Source: Casp-actino8 sp001510335
GTDB taxonomy: Bacteria; Actinomycetota; Acidimicrobiia; Acidimicrobiales; Ilumatobacteraceae
NCBI GenBank assembly: GCA_027729635.1
Contig: JAQCEM010000005.1
Coordinates: 1 to 64,000, forward strand
Reading direction: 5' to 3'
Length of the DNA: 64,000 nucleotides
Part shown: positions 16,981 through 26,002 of the stretch, piece after piece
Position numbering within the stretch: the first letter of the stretch is position 1
Layout: each line of letters begins with the position of its first letter
The notes under the pieces: generated by a model
The model's database searches: none
What the model saw: the letters and a program-made list of their open reading frames with translations, nothing else
What the model was told of the DNA's origin: nothing
Made by a program: the position numbers and the translations under genes

Positions 16981-17736
16981 ATGGACCTAGGTCTCAAGGG
17001 TAAAAAAGTATTAGTCACTGGCTCAACCAAGGGCCTCGGTCGCGCCATTGCTGAGACAATGCTCGCCGAAGGTGCATCGGTTGCGATTTGTGCACGTAAC
17101 GCCGAAGAGGTTGCGGCCGCAGTTGCCGACATGTCAAAGCTCGGAAAAGTTGTTGGCGCATCTGCAGATGCGGCTGATCCCGAAGCACTTCGCGCTTGGG
17201 TTGCATCGTCAGCCGAACAGCTCGGTGGCATTGATGTGTACGTTCACAACACGTCAGGTAAGCCTGCTCGCAAGCTTGAAGCCTGGATCAACAACTTCAA
17301 CGTCGACCTCATGTCACTCGTCCACGGAGTTGACGCAGCTAAAGAAGCTCTCGCCAACGGTGGCGGATCGGTCATCAGTATCGGAACCACCGCAACGAGC
17401 GAGCACTTCGCCAGCGGATCAGGAAGCTACAGCGCGATGAAGTCGGCGGTTGTTAACTGGACACTTGGTCAGGCTCAGGTTCTTGGCGCACAAGGTATTC
17501 GTTGCAACGTTGTGTCACCTGGACCGATCATGGTTCAAGGTGGCGACTGGGACATGATCAAGAATGCGATGCCTCCATTCTTCGAGGCCACCGAAAAGAA
17601 TCACCCAAGTGGCCACATGGGCGAACCAAGCGATGTTGCTAATGCAGTTGCATTCCTCGCAAGTTCGGCTGCTCGTCACATCAATGGTGTCAACATCACC
17701 GTTGATGGTGGCTTCTTGAAGCGCATCGATTTCTGA
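16981..17736 (+). CDS. SDR-family oxidoreductase
   Basis: A 251-residue short-chain dehydrogenase. TGSTKGLG is at residues 14-21, ICARN after strand two points to NADP use, VHNTSG replaces the usual NNAG, and YSAMK supplies the Tyr-Lys pair near 154. The C-terminal NITVDGGFLKRIDF is standard. An ACAGGGGG ribosome site lies shortly before the ATG. The stop codon is inside a 12-bp inverted repeat. Next downstream is a ThuA-like gene, an SDR-ThuA pairing often seen in sugar or polyol operons. Confidence 0.9.
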   Translation: MDLGLKGKKVLVTGSTKGLGRAIAETMLAEGASVAICARNAEEVAAAVADMSKLGKVVGASADAADPEALRAWVASSAEQLGGIDVYVHNTSGKPARKLEAWINNFNVDLMSLVHGVDAAKEALANGGGSVISIGTTATSEHFASGSGSYSAMKSAVVNWTLGQAQVLGAQGIRCNVVSPGPIMVQGGDWDMIKNAMPPFFEATEKNHPSGHMGEPSDVANAVAFLASSAARHINGVNITVDGGFLKRIDF

Positions 17737-17762
17737 TCCGCGATTTGCGAATCAGAAATCGA
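17726..17762 (+). terminator. 12-bp perfect inverted repeat over the SDR stop codon
   Basis: The arms are TCGATTTCTGAT (17726-17737) and ATCAGAAATCGA (17751-17762), with a 13-base loop. The left arm contains the TGA stop of the SDR. No T-tract follows, so it may act as an mRNA-stability or attenuator hairpin between the SDR and ThuA genes rather than a full terminator. Confidence 0.5.
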
Positions 17763-17776
17763 ACCTGGGCAGAATC

Positions 17777-18544
17777 ATGAGCAATACACCAGGACGTCGA
17801 ATTGACGTCACGCTCGTTGCTGGCGGAAAATATCACGACATTGATTTCGCGCGTCGTGAACTATTGACGTTGCTCGGTGAACACGAAGAGTTTCGTGTTC
17901 GCGTGCAACCCGATTATGAAGACACCGCTGGCATTGAGAAATCTTCAATTTTGGTGTCATACACGTGCGATGTTCGACCGAGCGAGAAAGCCCAAACCGA
18001 CATTCGTTCATGGGTCGAAAACGGTGGACGTTGGGTTGCACTTCACGGAACTAATGCCGCTCTCACGTTGGGCGGACCCAACGGCGTTGATGCTCCGCGT
18101 TGCTTCCCGTCGTGGGCCGATACGTTGGGCAGTCAGTTTGTTGCCCACCCACCCATTCAGCCTTACACCGTGCAAGTGAGCGACCCCAATCACTGGCTCG
18201 TCGCTGGCATCGAATCATTCGACACCGATGACGAGTTGTACTTGAGCGAATACGCCAATCGCGATGCTCTTCATGGTTTGTTACACACCACCTGGCAAGG
18301 TGACGCCAAAGGTTTCGTTGAAGCCGACTGGACAAATTGCGACCCCACTCATCTCGTGATGTACTTACGTGATTTAGGTCAGGGTTCAATTCTCTACAAC
18401 ACACTCGGACACTGCCGTGGTCACTACGACATGGCACCAGTACTTGATTACTACCCACGCATCGAACGCTGTTCATGGGAAAAGCCCGCGTACTACGAGC
18501 TGTTGCGTCGTTCGTTGCGTTGGGCCCGCGGACTCAACGAGTAA
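17777..18544 (+). CDS. ThuA-like domain protein (copy 2)
   Basis: A 255-residue protein of the ThuA family. Visible features are VTLVAGGKYHDIDFAR at the start, ILVSYTCDVRPSE, WVENGGRWVALHG with the nucleophile-elbow region, GSQFVAHPPI, DTDDELYLSEY and a final HYDMAPVLDYYPRIE block. ThuA proteins share the class I amidotransferase fold and accompany oxidoreductases in carbohydrate catabolism. It differs considerably from copy 1 at 9114. It sits between an SDR and the E1/E2 dehydrogenase genes, so it may act on a cyclic or sugar-derived intermediate; this is inference. Confidence 0.82.
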   Translation: MSNTPGRRIDVTLVAGGKYHDIDFARRELLTLLGEHEEFRVRVQPDYEDTAGIEKSSILVSYTCDVRPSEKAQTDIRSWVENGGRWVALHGTNAALTLGGPNGVDAPRCFPSWADTLGSQFVAHPPIQPYTVQVSDPNHWLVAGIESFDTDDELYLSEYANRDALHGLLHTTWQGDAKGFVEADWTNCDPTHLVMYLRDLGQGSILYNTLGHCRGHYDMAPVLDYYPRIERCSWEKPAYYELLRRSLRWARGLNE

Positions 18545-18604
18545 CACACACATATTTCATACAAGATCTTTCACACAGACATCGATTCACAGAAACAGGT
18601 AGCT

Positions 18605-19588
18605 ATGGATTTTTCATCAGCAAAACAGTTTGATCTCCATCGTCGCATGGTGCGTATTCGTTTATTCGAAGAAGCAGCCGGTCGACTCGCCGAAGCAAAC
18701 AAGTTGCCCGGCTTCTTACACCTCTACGTCGGTGAAGAAGCAGTGGCATCTGGCGTGTGTGGAGCACTCAACGATGATGACCACATCACCTCAACGCACC
18801 GCGGTCACGGTCACCTCGTGGCCAAGGGCGGCGACTTCAATCGCATGATGGCCGAACTCATGGGCAAGTCCACCGGATATTGCAAGGGCAAGGGTGGCTC
18901 GATGCACATCAGCGACACCTCACTTGGCATGCTCGGAGCAAACGGCATCGTGGGTGCAGGTTCACCGATCGCTGTCGGTGCCGCATTCGCTAACAAGTAC
19001 CGCGGCAGGGGCCAAGTGGCTGTTGCCTTCTTCGGTGATGGTTCAACCAACATCGGTGCATTCCACGAAGCGGCCAACATGGCCTGTGCTTTGCACCTGC
19101 CGATTGTGTTTGCTTGTGAGAACAACGAATACGGCGAATTCACGCCGCGTGACAAGACCATGGCCATTACCGACGTTGTCGACCGTGCCGCTGGTTATGG
19201 AATGCCCGGAGTCATCGTTGACGGCATGGATGTCATCGCCGTGCACGAGGCTGCGGTTGAAGCAGTTGAGCGCGCTCGTCAAGGTGGCGGACCTTCAATG
19301 ATCGAAGCCAAGACCTATCGCTTCTATAACCACCACGGTGTTCAGAACCTCGGTTTGAAGTATCGCTCTGACGAAGAGGTAGCCGTCTGGAAACTGCGTG
19401 ACCCAATCTTTACATTCGAAGATCGCATGATTGAAAACGGTGTCGCAACTCGCGCCAACTTTGACGACATCTGGGCCGAACTGCGCGCCGACATTGATAA
19501 CGCAATTCAATTTGCTGAAGACAGCCCCTACCCCACTCCCGACCAGATCACGGTCAACGTGTACACGAGCATGACTGGAGCAAACTGA
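18605..19588 (+). CDS. 2-oxoacid/acetoin dehydrogenase E1 alpha subunit
   Basis: A 327-residue thiamin-diphosphate enzyme subunit. The TPP-binding motif starts at GDGSTNIGAFHEAAN near residue 145 and ends in CENNEYGE near 171. The STHRGHGHLVAKG and GKGGSMHI segments are those of AcoA/PdhA proteins. With the E1 beta subunit it would decarboxylate a 2-oxoacid or cleave acetoin and transfer the acyl group to lipoyl-E2. The stop codon overlaps the ATG of the beta subunit by one base (TGATG). The presence of an AcoX-like gene favours an acetoin-type complex, but the substrate is not proven. Confidence 0.9.
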   Translation: MDFSSAKQFDLHRRMVRIRLFEEAAGRLAEANKLPGFLHLYVGEEAVASGVCGALNDDDHITSTHRGHGHLVAKGGDFNRMMAELMGKSTGYCKGKGGSMHISDTSLGMLGANGIVGAGSPIAVGAAFANKYRGRGQVAVAFFGDGSTNIGAFHEAANMACALHLPIVFACENNEYGEFTPRDKTMAITDVVDRAAGYGMPGVIVDGMDVIAVHEAAVEAVERARQGGGPSMIEAKTYRFYNHHGVQNLGLKYRSDEEVAVWKLRDPIFTFEDRMIENGVATRANFDDIWAELRADIDNAIQFAEDSPYPTPDQITVNVYTSMTGAN

Positions 19589-20577
19589 TGAGTGACGAAC
19601 GCAAACTCACATACGCACAGGCTTTCAATGAAGCCGTTTCGCAAATGATGGAAGCCGACCCCGACGTATTTTGCGCGGGTGAAGACATCGGTGCATTTGG
19701 TGGAGTCTTTGGAACCTTCGCTGGCCTACAAGCCAAGTTTGGCGAGAAGCGGGTTGTTGACACGCCCATCAGCGAACAAGCCATTGTTGGTCTTGGCGTT
19801 GGTGCTTCCGTTACTGGATTGCGCCCCATCGTTGACTTGATGTTCATGGACTTCATCTGTGTGGCCTTCGACCAGATCGTCAACCAGGCCGCCAAGTTGA
19901 AGTACATGTTCGGCGGAGACGCAACCTTGCCGATGACCATCACCACTGCTGGTGGTGGCGGATTGTCAGCAGCTGCCCAACACAGTCAGTCGCTCGAAGC
20001 ATTGTTATGCCACATTCCTGGCCTCAAAGTTGTCATGCCATCAAACCCATACGACATGAAAGGACTCATGATCTCTTGCATCAAAGAGAACAACCCAACA
20101 GTCATGATCAAGCACAAGCGCTTGCTCGGTATGAGTGCACCAGTTCCGACCGAGGCGTACGGGATTCCTTTGGGCAAGGGCAACATCATTCGCCCCGGCA
20201 AAGACGTCACGATCGTTGCTTATGCGCGCATGGCTAACGAAGCGATCAGCGCCGCCAAAGAACTCGCTGAAGAAGGTATCGATTGCGAGATCATCGACCC
20301 GCGTACTTTGCAGCCACTTGACACCGATCTGATCATTGACTCAGCAAAGAAGACCAACCGCGTTGTTGTCGCTCAAGAAGCAGTTCGCTTTGGTGGACTT
20401 GGTGCCGAGATTGCATCACAGATTCAAGAGTTGGCTTTTGATTATCTTGATGCTCCGGTCTCGCGTATCGGTGCTCCGTTCTCACCCGTGCCATTTAGCC
20501 CGGCGCTTGAATCACAGTACATCCCCGATGCCAAGAGCATTGCCAAAGGCGTCCGTGACGTCATGGCACGTCGCTAG
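19588..20577 (+). CDS. 2-oxoacid/acetoin dehydrogenase E1 beta subunit
   Basis: A 329-residue transketolase-like subunit that pairs with the preceding alpha subunit. It has the conserved AGEDIGAFGGVFGTFAGL start, VDTPISEQAIVGLGVG near 53, the HSQSLEALLCHIPGLKVVMP stretch and a C-terminal transketolase domain with EGIDCEIIDPRTLQPLD. Its ATG shares a base with the stop of the alpha gene, so equimolar translation is likely. The order alpha-beta-AcoX-E2 resembles aco operons. Confidence 0.92.
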   Translation: MSDERKLTYAQAFNEAVSQMMEADPDVFCAGEDIGAFGGVFGTFAGLQAKFGEKRVVDTPISEQAIVGLGVGASVTGLRPIVDLMFMDFICVAFDQIVNQAAKLKYMFGGDATLPMTITTAGGGGLSAAAQHSQSLEALLCHIPGLKVVMPSNPYDMKGLMISCIKENNPTVMIKHKRLLGMSAPVPTEAYGIPLGKGNIIRPGKDVTIVAYARMANEAISAAKELAEEGIDCEIIDPRTLQPLDTDLIIDSAKKTNRVVVAQEAVRFGGLGAEIASQIQELAFDYLDAPVSRIGAPFSPVPFSPALESQYIPDAKSIAKGVRDVMARR

Positions 20578-20600
20578 GTAACTCAAAAGTTAAGCACTCC

Positions 20601-21632
20601 ATGAGCACCGTCGGAATTATTGTCAACCCCAATGCGGGTAAAGACATCCGTCGTTTGGTGACCCCAGCAACGCATATCTCCGATGGTACGAAGGTCGGAA
20701 TCGTTCGACGCGCCATCGTTGCAGCATTTGAATCTGGGGCAACCAAAGTGTTGCTCATGCCCGACCGTCACCGGCTGTCAGAAAAAGCCGCTGAAGGAAT
20801 TGCGGGAGACATTGTTCTTGTCGATGAACCATTAAGTGGCACTCGCTTCGACACCATCGCAGCGGCCCGTAGGTTTTGGAAAGAGCAAGTCGGTGCAGTG
20901 ATTGCCCTTGGCGGAGACGGCACGTCACGAGACGTGGCAATTGGTTGGCCCGATGCCCCGCTCATTGCGATTTCTACTGGCACCAACAATGTGTATCCGT
21001 CAGCGATTGATGGAACATCTGCTGGGGCTGCTGCAGCATTTGTGGCAACCGGTGTCGTCAATATGTCAGATGTTGGTCGTCGCTCAAAGCGCGTCGTTGT
21101 GCGAGTCGATGATGGCGACAAGTCGATTGACGATCTCGCACTTGTAGATCTGGCCTTTATCAATTCAATGTTCATAGGTGCTCGTGCTGTTCGCGATCCC
21201 AACACCGTGAAGGCAGTCATCGCAGCAGTGGCAACACCTGCGAGCACGGGGCTCTCGAGTATCGCCGGACGCATTCATCCCGTTGGCCGTTGGGATGCCT
21301 GTGGTGTGTTCGTTCGCCTCGGCGAAGGTGGTCGTAAAGTTCGCGTGCCACTTGCACCTGGTTCATTCATCACCATGGAAATCGCTGAGGTTCGTCCACT
21401 TGAATTAGGTGAAGAAATCACCATGATCGGCAAAACCATTCTGGCTTTTGACGGAGAGCGTGATCTGCCTGTGAGCGCTGACGGTGTTGTCACTGCTCGC
21501 GTCGAGGCAAGTGGTCCCCTACTCATTGATGTTGAGAAAACTCTCGTCATCGCCGCCCAATCACAGATGTTTGACGAACAAGCACGACACGTGACAAGCA
21601 AAGATTTATACACGTCTCCGGAGGAAAACTAA
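20601..21632 (+). CDS. AcoX-like ATP-NAD kinase family protein
   Basis: A 343-residue protein of the NAD/diacylglycerol-kinase-like fold. It opens with VGIIVNPNAGKDIRRL and has the nucleotide-binding ALGGDGTSRDVA near residue 97 and STGTNNVYPS near 126. Proteins of this subfamily are found in acetoin and related dehydrogenase operons as AcoX, with unclear function. It stands between E1 beta and E2, which supports that identity. Kinase activity is plausible since the GGDG motif is intact; the phosphate acceptor is unknown. Confidence 0.85.
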   Translation: MSTVGIIVNPNAGKDIRRLVTPATHISDGTKVGIVRRAIVAAFESGATKVLLMPDRHRLSEKAAEGIAGDIVLVDEPLSGTRFDTIAAARRFWKEQVGAVIALGGDGTSRDVAIGWPDAPLIAISTGTNNVYPSAIDGTSAGAAAAFVATGVVNMSDVGRRSKRVVVRVDDGDKSIDDLALVDLAFINSMFIGARAVRDPNTVKAVIAAVATPASTGLSSIAGRIHPVGRWDACGVFVRLGEGGRKVRVPLAPGSFITMEIAEVRPLELGEEITMIGKTILAFDGERDLPVSADGVVTARVEASGPLLIDVEKTLVIAAQSQMFDEQARHVTSKDLYTSPEEN

Positions 21633-23099
21633 ATGTCCACTGAATTCATCATGCCCAAGCTCGGACTCACCATGGAAGAGGGCACCATTCTTGAGTGGCT
21701 CGTTGAAGACGGTACCGAGATCACGCAAGGTATGGCGGTCCTTCGCATTGAGACCGACAAAGTTGAAAGCGATGTCGAATCTCCAGGTGCTGGTCGCTTC
21801 CATCGCGTGGGCAATCAAGGTGACACCTACCCGTGTGGCGCGTTAATTGGTTACTTGTTGGCTGATGGCGAAGAGCCGCCTGGCGCACAAGTCAATGCTC
21901 CTACGGCTGCTGCGACAGCAACGTCATCAGCTCCGGTCGCGTCTTCAGCACCAGCAACGTCAAGCGTTGCTACCTTGCCGCGCCGCGAGGGTCGCTTGTT
22001 TGCCTCGCCGAATGCTCGTCGCGTCGCCAAAGAACTCGGCATTGAAATCGAGACCGTTGTCGGCAGTGGCCCCGAGGGTCGCATCACTTCAGAAGACGTC
22101 GAAGAGGCCCTTAAGAATCCGAATTCACCGCGAGTGAATACTTCATCAACTCCGTCAATCGCCGTTGCCCCGATCTTGTCGTCGAACGGCAATGTGCTCG
22201 CCACTGCTGCTGCTCGTCAACTCGCCGACTTGTTGGGCGTCGATCTTTCGCTCGTCCCTTACGACGCCACCGACGGTCGTGTCACCAAAGATGGTGTTGC
22301 TGCATTTGTTCGTGCGCAACTAGCAAGTGGTCTTGCTGCAAATAAGCAGAGTCCAAGTACCGAAAAGGCAACCGTCGTTCTCACTCCTGTCAGTCAGACA
22401 CCAACTTCGATCAAAAAGATGTCTGGTATGCGTGGCACGATCGCCAAGCGTATGCAGTCATCGTTGCAAGATATGGCGCAACTCACCTTGCACATGGACG
22501 CCGACCTTGACGCGGTTGTTGAAGATCGCGAGTCACGCAAATCCTCAAGTCACGCCAGCGATTCAGGAAACGGCATGCCGGGCTTCACCGATTACGTGAT
22601 CGCCGCTACGGCTCGCGCTTTGAAACTGCATCCAATCGTCAACTCACAAGTCACCGCCGAAGGTATTGCCCTTCTCCCCGAGATTCACGTGAGCATGGCC
22701 GTCGCCCTTCCCGAAGGACTCATCGTGCCAGTCATCAAGAACACCACATCACTTGACTTGGCTTCACTTGCTTCTGAGACCAAGCGTTTGTCGGGCGCAG
22801 CCCGTGAAGGCAAGTTGGGTCTTGCCGAACTCGAAGGCGGAACCTTCTCGGTGAGCACTCTTGGCATGTTCGGCGTTGACGGATTTACCCCGGTCATTAA
22901 CCCGCCCAATACCGCGATTCTTGGTGTCGGTCGCCTTCGTGATGATGTCGTGGTTAGCAAGAAGGGCAAAGTGTCAACCGTCAAGCGCATGACCCTCAGC
23001 CTCACCTGGGATCACCGAGTCTTTGACGGTGCCCCCGCTGCCGAGTTCTGCAAGTCGATCGTTGATCTCCTTGCCGATCCCTCAGCGTTGAACAAGTAA
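21633..23099 (+). CDS. dihydrolipoamide acyltransferase E2 with two E3-binding domains
   Basis: A 488-residue E2 component. The lipoyl domain is at residues 1-80 with the lipoylated Lys43 in ETDKVESD. An Ala/Ser/Thr linker follows. There are two peripheral-subunit-binding domains in a row: FASPNARRVAKELG near 123-160 and LATAAARQLADLLG near 189-226. The catalytic domain starts at MSGMRGTIAKRM near 263 and has the DHRVFDG active-site motif with His461. A GGAGG site precedes the ATG. The E3 dihydrolipoamide dehydrogenase is not in the window, so a shared E3 must be supplied elsewhere. Confidence 0.92.
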   Translation: MSTEFIMPKLGLTMEEGTILEWLVEDGTEITQGMAVLRIETDKVESDVESPGAGRFHRVGNQGDTYPCGALIGYLLADGEEPPGAQVNAPTAAATATSSAPVASSAPATSSVATLPRREGRLFASPNARRVAKELGIEIETVVGSGPEGRITSEDVEEALKNPNSPRVNTSSTPSIAVAPILSSNGNVLATAAARQLADLLGVDLSLVPYDATDGRVTKDGVAAFVRAQLASGLAANKQSPSTEKATVVLTPVSQTPTSIKKMSGMRGTIAKRMQSSLQDMAQLTLHMDADLDAVVEDRESRKSSSHASDSGNGMPGFTDYVIAATARALKLHPIVNSQVTAEGIALLPEIHVSMAVALPEGLIVPVIKNTTSLDLASLASETKRLSGAAREGKLGLAELEGGTFSVSTLGMFGVDGFTPVINPPNTAILGVGRLRDDVVVSKKGKVSTVKRMTLSLTWDHRVFDGAPAAEFCKSIVDLLADPSALNK

Positions 23100-23113
23100 C
23101 TTTCGCAGTTGTC

Positions 23114-24025
23114 TTAGCCGCGAGCGGCTTCAACGACTGGCAAGAAACGCTCGGGAACATCGAGCCAGTCTTCGGGCTTTTCAATGTCTTGCCAAAAGTT
23201 ATGCTCAAGCGTTAGTTCAATGAACCCTGCTTCGCGACATGCAGTCGCATCCGCAACAAGTGCCGCCATGTTGTCGCCGTCGGCAGCACGTGGAGCAAGC
23301 GGTCCCTGAATAAAGGAACGGTAGTAAACCTCAAGCGGCTTTTGATCAGCACTCCGTTGCTCGTTCAAGCCAGCAACAATCTTTTGCACTTTGCCAATTG
23401 GCATGCCGGCAGGGTTCCATGCATCAAACCATTGAGCAGTACGCGCCATTCCATCGGCCGACCACATTCCCGACAACAATTTAGGACGTGGACTCTGCAC
23501 GGGCTTCGGACTCACGAACGAACTCGGTACCGAGAAAATTGGTCCTTCGTACGACACCGGGTCTTCTTGCCAACACGCCAACAACGCCGGAATGAAATCA
23601 TCCATGCGGCGACCACGCGTTTCAATCTCGGTTCCAGAAGCAGTGTGCTCTTCAGCGTTCCAACCCACACCAAGACCAACGATTAAACGGCCATTGCACA
23701 TCTGATCAATCGTCGCCAAGCGTTGCGCAAGTGGCACTGGCCAGTGATTACCTGCTACCAAAATGCTGGTTCCTAAACGAACCTTCGACGTGATGCCAGC
23801 AACAAAGGCCAGAGTCTCAGTTGGCGCGAACACCGACTTGTACTGAGAAGGCGGCAGGCGATCGGTGGCGCCATATCCACGGATCGGCTTTTCTGGATAC
23901 ATGAAGTGATCCTGCACCCAAAGTGCCTCATACCCCATCGCTTCGGCACGACGAGCAAACTCAGCGACAATGTCGGCCCGTACATGAGGGCCAAGTTGCG
24001 GCAGACATAATCCAACGCCGGTCAC
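23114..24025 (-). CDS. LLM-class (luciferase-like) oxidoreductase, probably F420-dependent
   Basis: A 303-residue luciferase-like monooxygenase-fold protein. Features are GLCLPQLGPHV at the N-terminus, EALWVQDHF near 35, LGTSILVAGNHWPVPLAQRLATID near 82, and RLIVGLGVGWNAEEH near 113. In actinobacteria most short LLM proteins use coenzyme F420 rather than FMN. The start is GTG at 24025. It follows a nitroreductase and a Rieske oxygenase on the same strand with short gaps, so the three are probably one operon. Substrate unknown. Confidence 0.87.
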   Translation of the reverse strand: MTGVGLCLPQLGPHVRADIVAEFARRAEAMGYEALWVQDHFMYPEKPIRGYGATDRLPPSQYKSVFAPTETLAFVAGITSKVRLGTSILVAGNHWPVPLAQRLATIDQMCNGRLIVGLGVGWNAEEHTASGTEIETRGRRMDDFIPALLACWQEDPVSYEGPIFSVPSSFVSPKPVQSPRPKLLSGMWSADGMARTAQWFDAWNPAGMPIGKVQKIVAGLNEQRSADQKPLEVYYRSFIQGPLAPRAADGDNMAALVADATACREAGFIELTLEHNFWQDIEKPEDWLDVPERFLPVVEAARG

Positions 24026-24065
24026 GAGAGAACCCCATTCAGAAATTTTCTCATCGTATTTCCCT

Positions 24066-24671
24066 TCACGAAAAAGTCTCCCAGCAAATCACTTCATCAA
24101 CTGGCTTGCGATTCACGCTGGCAAACTTCTTTTCGGGATACCCCATCGCGATCGCGGTTCCCAAGTACGCGTCATCAGGCAAGCCCAACTCTTCTCTAAA
24201 CTTTTTTTCAGCCACATAGTGAAATGTCGTGAACGTTGTTCCGAGCCCGAGCGATCGAGCAGCCAACACCAAGTTCTGTGAAGCGGGATACACCGTTGAC
24301 CAGACAAAGTTTTCGTTCGGTGCTTGCGGCGGGTACTTATTGAACCCAACCACAAAAATCCATACCGGTACATCGGCAAAGCCTTCGACCAGTCGTCGAG
24401 CACCAGCCATCATCTTGTCGCGTGATGCGTCACCGGTGGCTCCACCAGAAAAATGCGATCCGAGCATGACTTGAACTGCTGTCGCCATTCGTTCTTTACG
24501 CGCCTGATCGCGTACCACAATGAATTTCCAGTTTTGGCTATTGCCAGGGTTTGATGCGTACGTCGCAGCCTGAATGACTTTCTTAATGATGTCTTCGGGG
24601 ACTTCACCAGTTTTGAGATGTCGCATCGCAATACACGTGCGCATCATTTCAATCACGTCAATTTCAGACAC
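24066..24671 (-). CDS. nitroreductase-family FMN oxidoreductase (copy 2)
   Basis: A 201-residue nitroreductase-fold protein with MRTCIAMRHLKTGEV as phosphate-binding segment, YASNPGNSQNWKFIVVRD, the helical RSLGLGTTFTTFH and the C-terminal AIAMGYPEKKF motif. It starts with GTG at 24671, 13 bases after the stop of the Rieske oxygenase. It could reduce an intermediate or, speculatively, serve flavin reduction for the oxygenase, although it lacks an iron-sulfur domain. It is only distantly similar to the copy at 9900. Confidence 0.85.
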   Translation of the reverse strand: MSEIDVIEMMRTCIAMRHLKTGEVPEDIIKKVIQAATYASNPGNSQNWKFIVVRDQARKERMATAVQVMLGSHFSGGATGDASRDKMMAGARRLVEGFADVPVWIFVVGFNKYPPQAPNENFVWSTVYPASQNLVLAARSLGLGTTFTTFHYVAEKKFREELGLPDDAYLGTAIAMGYPEKKFASVNRKPVDEVICWETFS

Positions 24672-24684
24672 CGAAATCTCTCAA

Positions 24685-25893
24685 TCAGTAGTTCGTGATG
24701 CGACCGGCATCAATGCCGTTGCGGAACAATTCATTGAGATCTTCATCAGCGGTGACCAACAAAGCATCAAGCCATCCGTGCACATACTGGGCGCCACCTT
24801 CGTTGCGTCCGAAATGCAGAACTTTCTTTGCTCCCGTCTTCACGGTGCGCTGAATCTTCAACCCAGTTGCATAGTCCTCATCACGAACAACATTCTCAAG
24901 GAACAAGATTTGCTTATTGGCAGCTTCGATGAACTCATCGGTCTTTGGTGCAGTTGAAATGAAGTCGAGATACGTCACCGATTCATCGGCTGTGGCTCCG
25001 GGGAAAACGCGAGCGACCTGATAAATCTTGTGACCTTCAATTTCGAAGCCGGCGATTGAACCGTGTGGGAAAACACTCCACACACCACCAGTCAAAACCG
25101 ACTCGGGCCACTCAGAAGTTGGGCGACCCTCAAGCTTTGCCCAGTTGCCACGCGGGCCTGTCACACGTTGGTGCGGTCCGACGCGATGGAACAAAGCGTC
25201 AGGTGACATATCGGGACCGAAGGTGTTCTTATGCAGAATTGGGAGATGGTAAAAATCGACATATCCGTCGAATGAAATCTTCCAGTTCGGTCCAGCCAAA
25301 ATTCTGGTGCCGAAATGATTCATGCTGGCGAAGTCGCAGAACTCAAGCATCTCGTCGTAGCCCGCAAAGAACGCATCAAAATCAAGTTTCGAATCGGGCG
25401 ACAAGGTCACCCAGATCAAACCAGCGCGTTCGGCAATCGGCAACTGCGTGAGACCAAGACACGATGTATCAAGTTGACCGAAATCGTCTTGTTTGAAAAC
25501 TCCAACCAGGTCACCCTCTTGGTTGTACGTCCAGTTGTGATACGGGCACGCAAAGCGTCGAGCCGTGCCAACGCCAGGGTCTACAAGTTGCGCCCCACGA
25601 TGACTACACATGTTGACGAACGCCCGAGCAATGCCGTCGGCTCCACGAGAAATGAGCACGGGCATGCCCACGACATCAATCGCTTTATACGTATTGACTT
25701 CTTTGATTTCGGCAGTCATTGCGAGCAACAACGGCACTCGCTTGAAGATCATGTCAACTTCGCGCTGCCAACGTTCGGGGTCAAAGTAGTTCGACGCAGG
25801 AATCGTGGTCACCGATTCAGTGAGGTGCACGGTTCCTGCTTTGTTATGAGCAATCGTGCGCTCGGCCATTGCGACAAGTTTCTCGCGGCTCAT
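24685..25893 (-). CDS. Rieske non-heme iron oxygenase, alpha subunit (copy 3)
   Basis: A 402-residue Rieske oxygenase of a different type from copies 1 and 2. [2Fe-2S] ligands are Cys96, His98, Cys116 and His119 (CSHRG, CPYHNW). The iron site is DFYHLPILH with Asp213, His216 and His221, so the usual bridging Asp is retained. A later DEDYATG supplies the third iron ligand. It is the first gene of a minus-strand trio with nitroreductase and LLM oxidoreductase. No dedicated reductase is seen. Substrate is unknown; a CoA-free aromatic or alkyl compound is possible. Confidence 0.9.
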   Translation of the reverse strand: MSREKLVAMAERTIAHNKAGTVHLTESVTTIPASNYFDPERWQREVDMIFKRVPLLLAMTAEIKEVNTYKAIDVVGMPVLISRGADGIARAFVNMCSHRGAQLVDPGVGTARRFACPYHNWTYNQEGDLVGVFKQDDFGQLDTSCLGLTQLPIAERAGLIWVTLSPDSKLDFDAFFAGYDEMLEFCDFASMNHFGTRILAGPNWKISFDGYVDFYHLPILHKNTFGPDMSPDALFHRVGPHQRVTGPRGNWAKLEGRPTSEWPESVLTGGVWSVFPHGSIAGFEIEGHKIYQVARVFPGATADESVTYLDFISTAPKTDEFIEAANKQILFLENVVRDEDYATGLKIQRTVKTGAKKVLHFGRNEGGAQYVHGWLDALLVTADEDLNELFRNGIDAGRITNY

Positions 25894-26002
25894 GGTTACC
25901 CCCAGGTACCTCGGACAGCGTGCTGCTGCTGCATTTCAGCCTAGATGTTTTGATTCGGTTCTAACGATTGCTCGTTCTTATACCCGTCATTTGTTGTGAC
26001 AG

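Noticed and set aside
25315..25944. 209-codon frame on the plus strand opposite the third Rieske gene
   Set aside because: Antisense shadow of a clear Rieske coding sequence; composition is Arg/His-rich without domain motifs.
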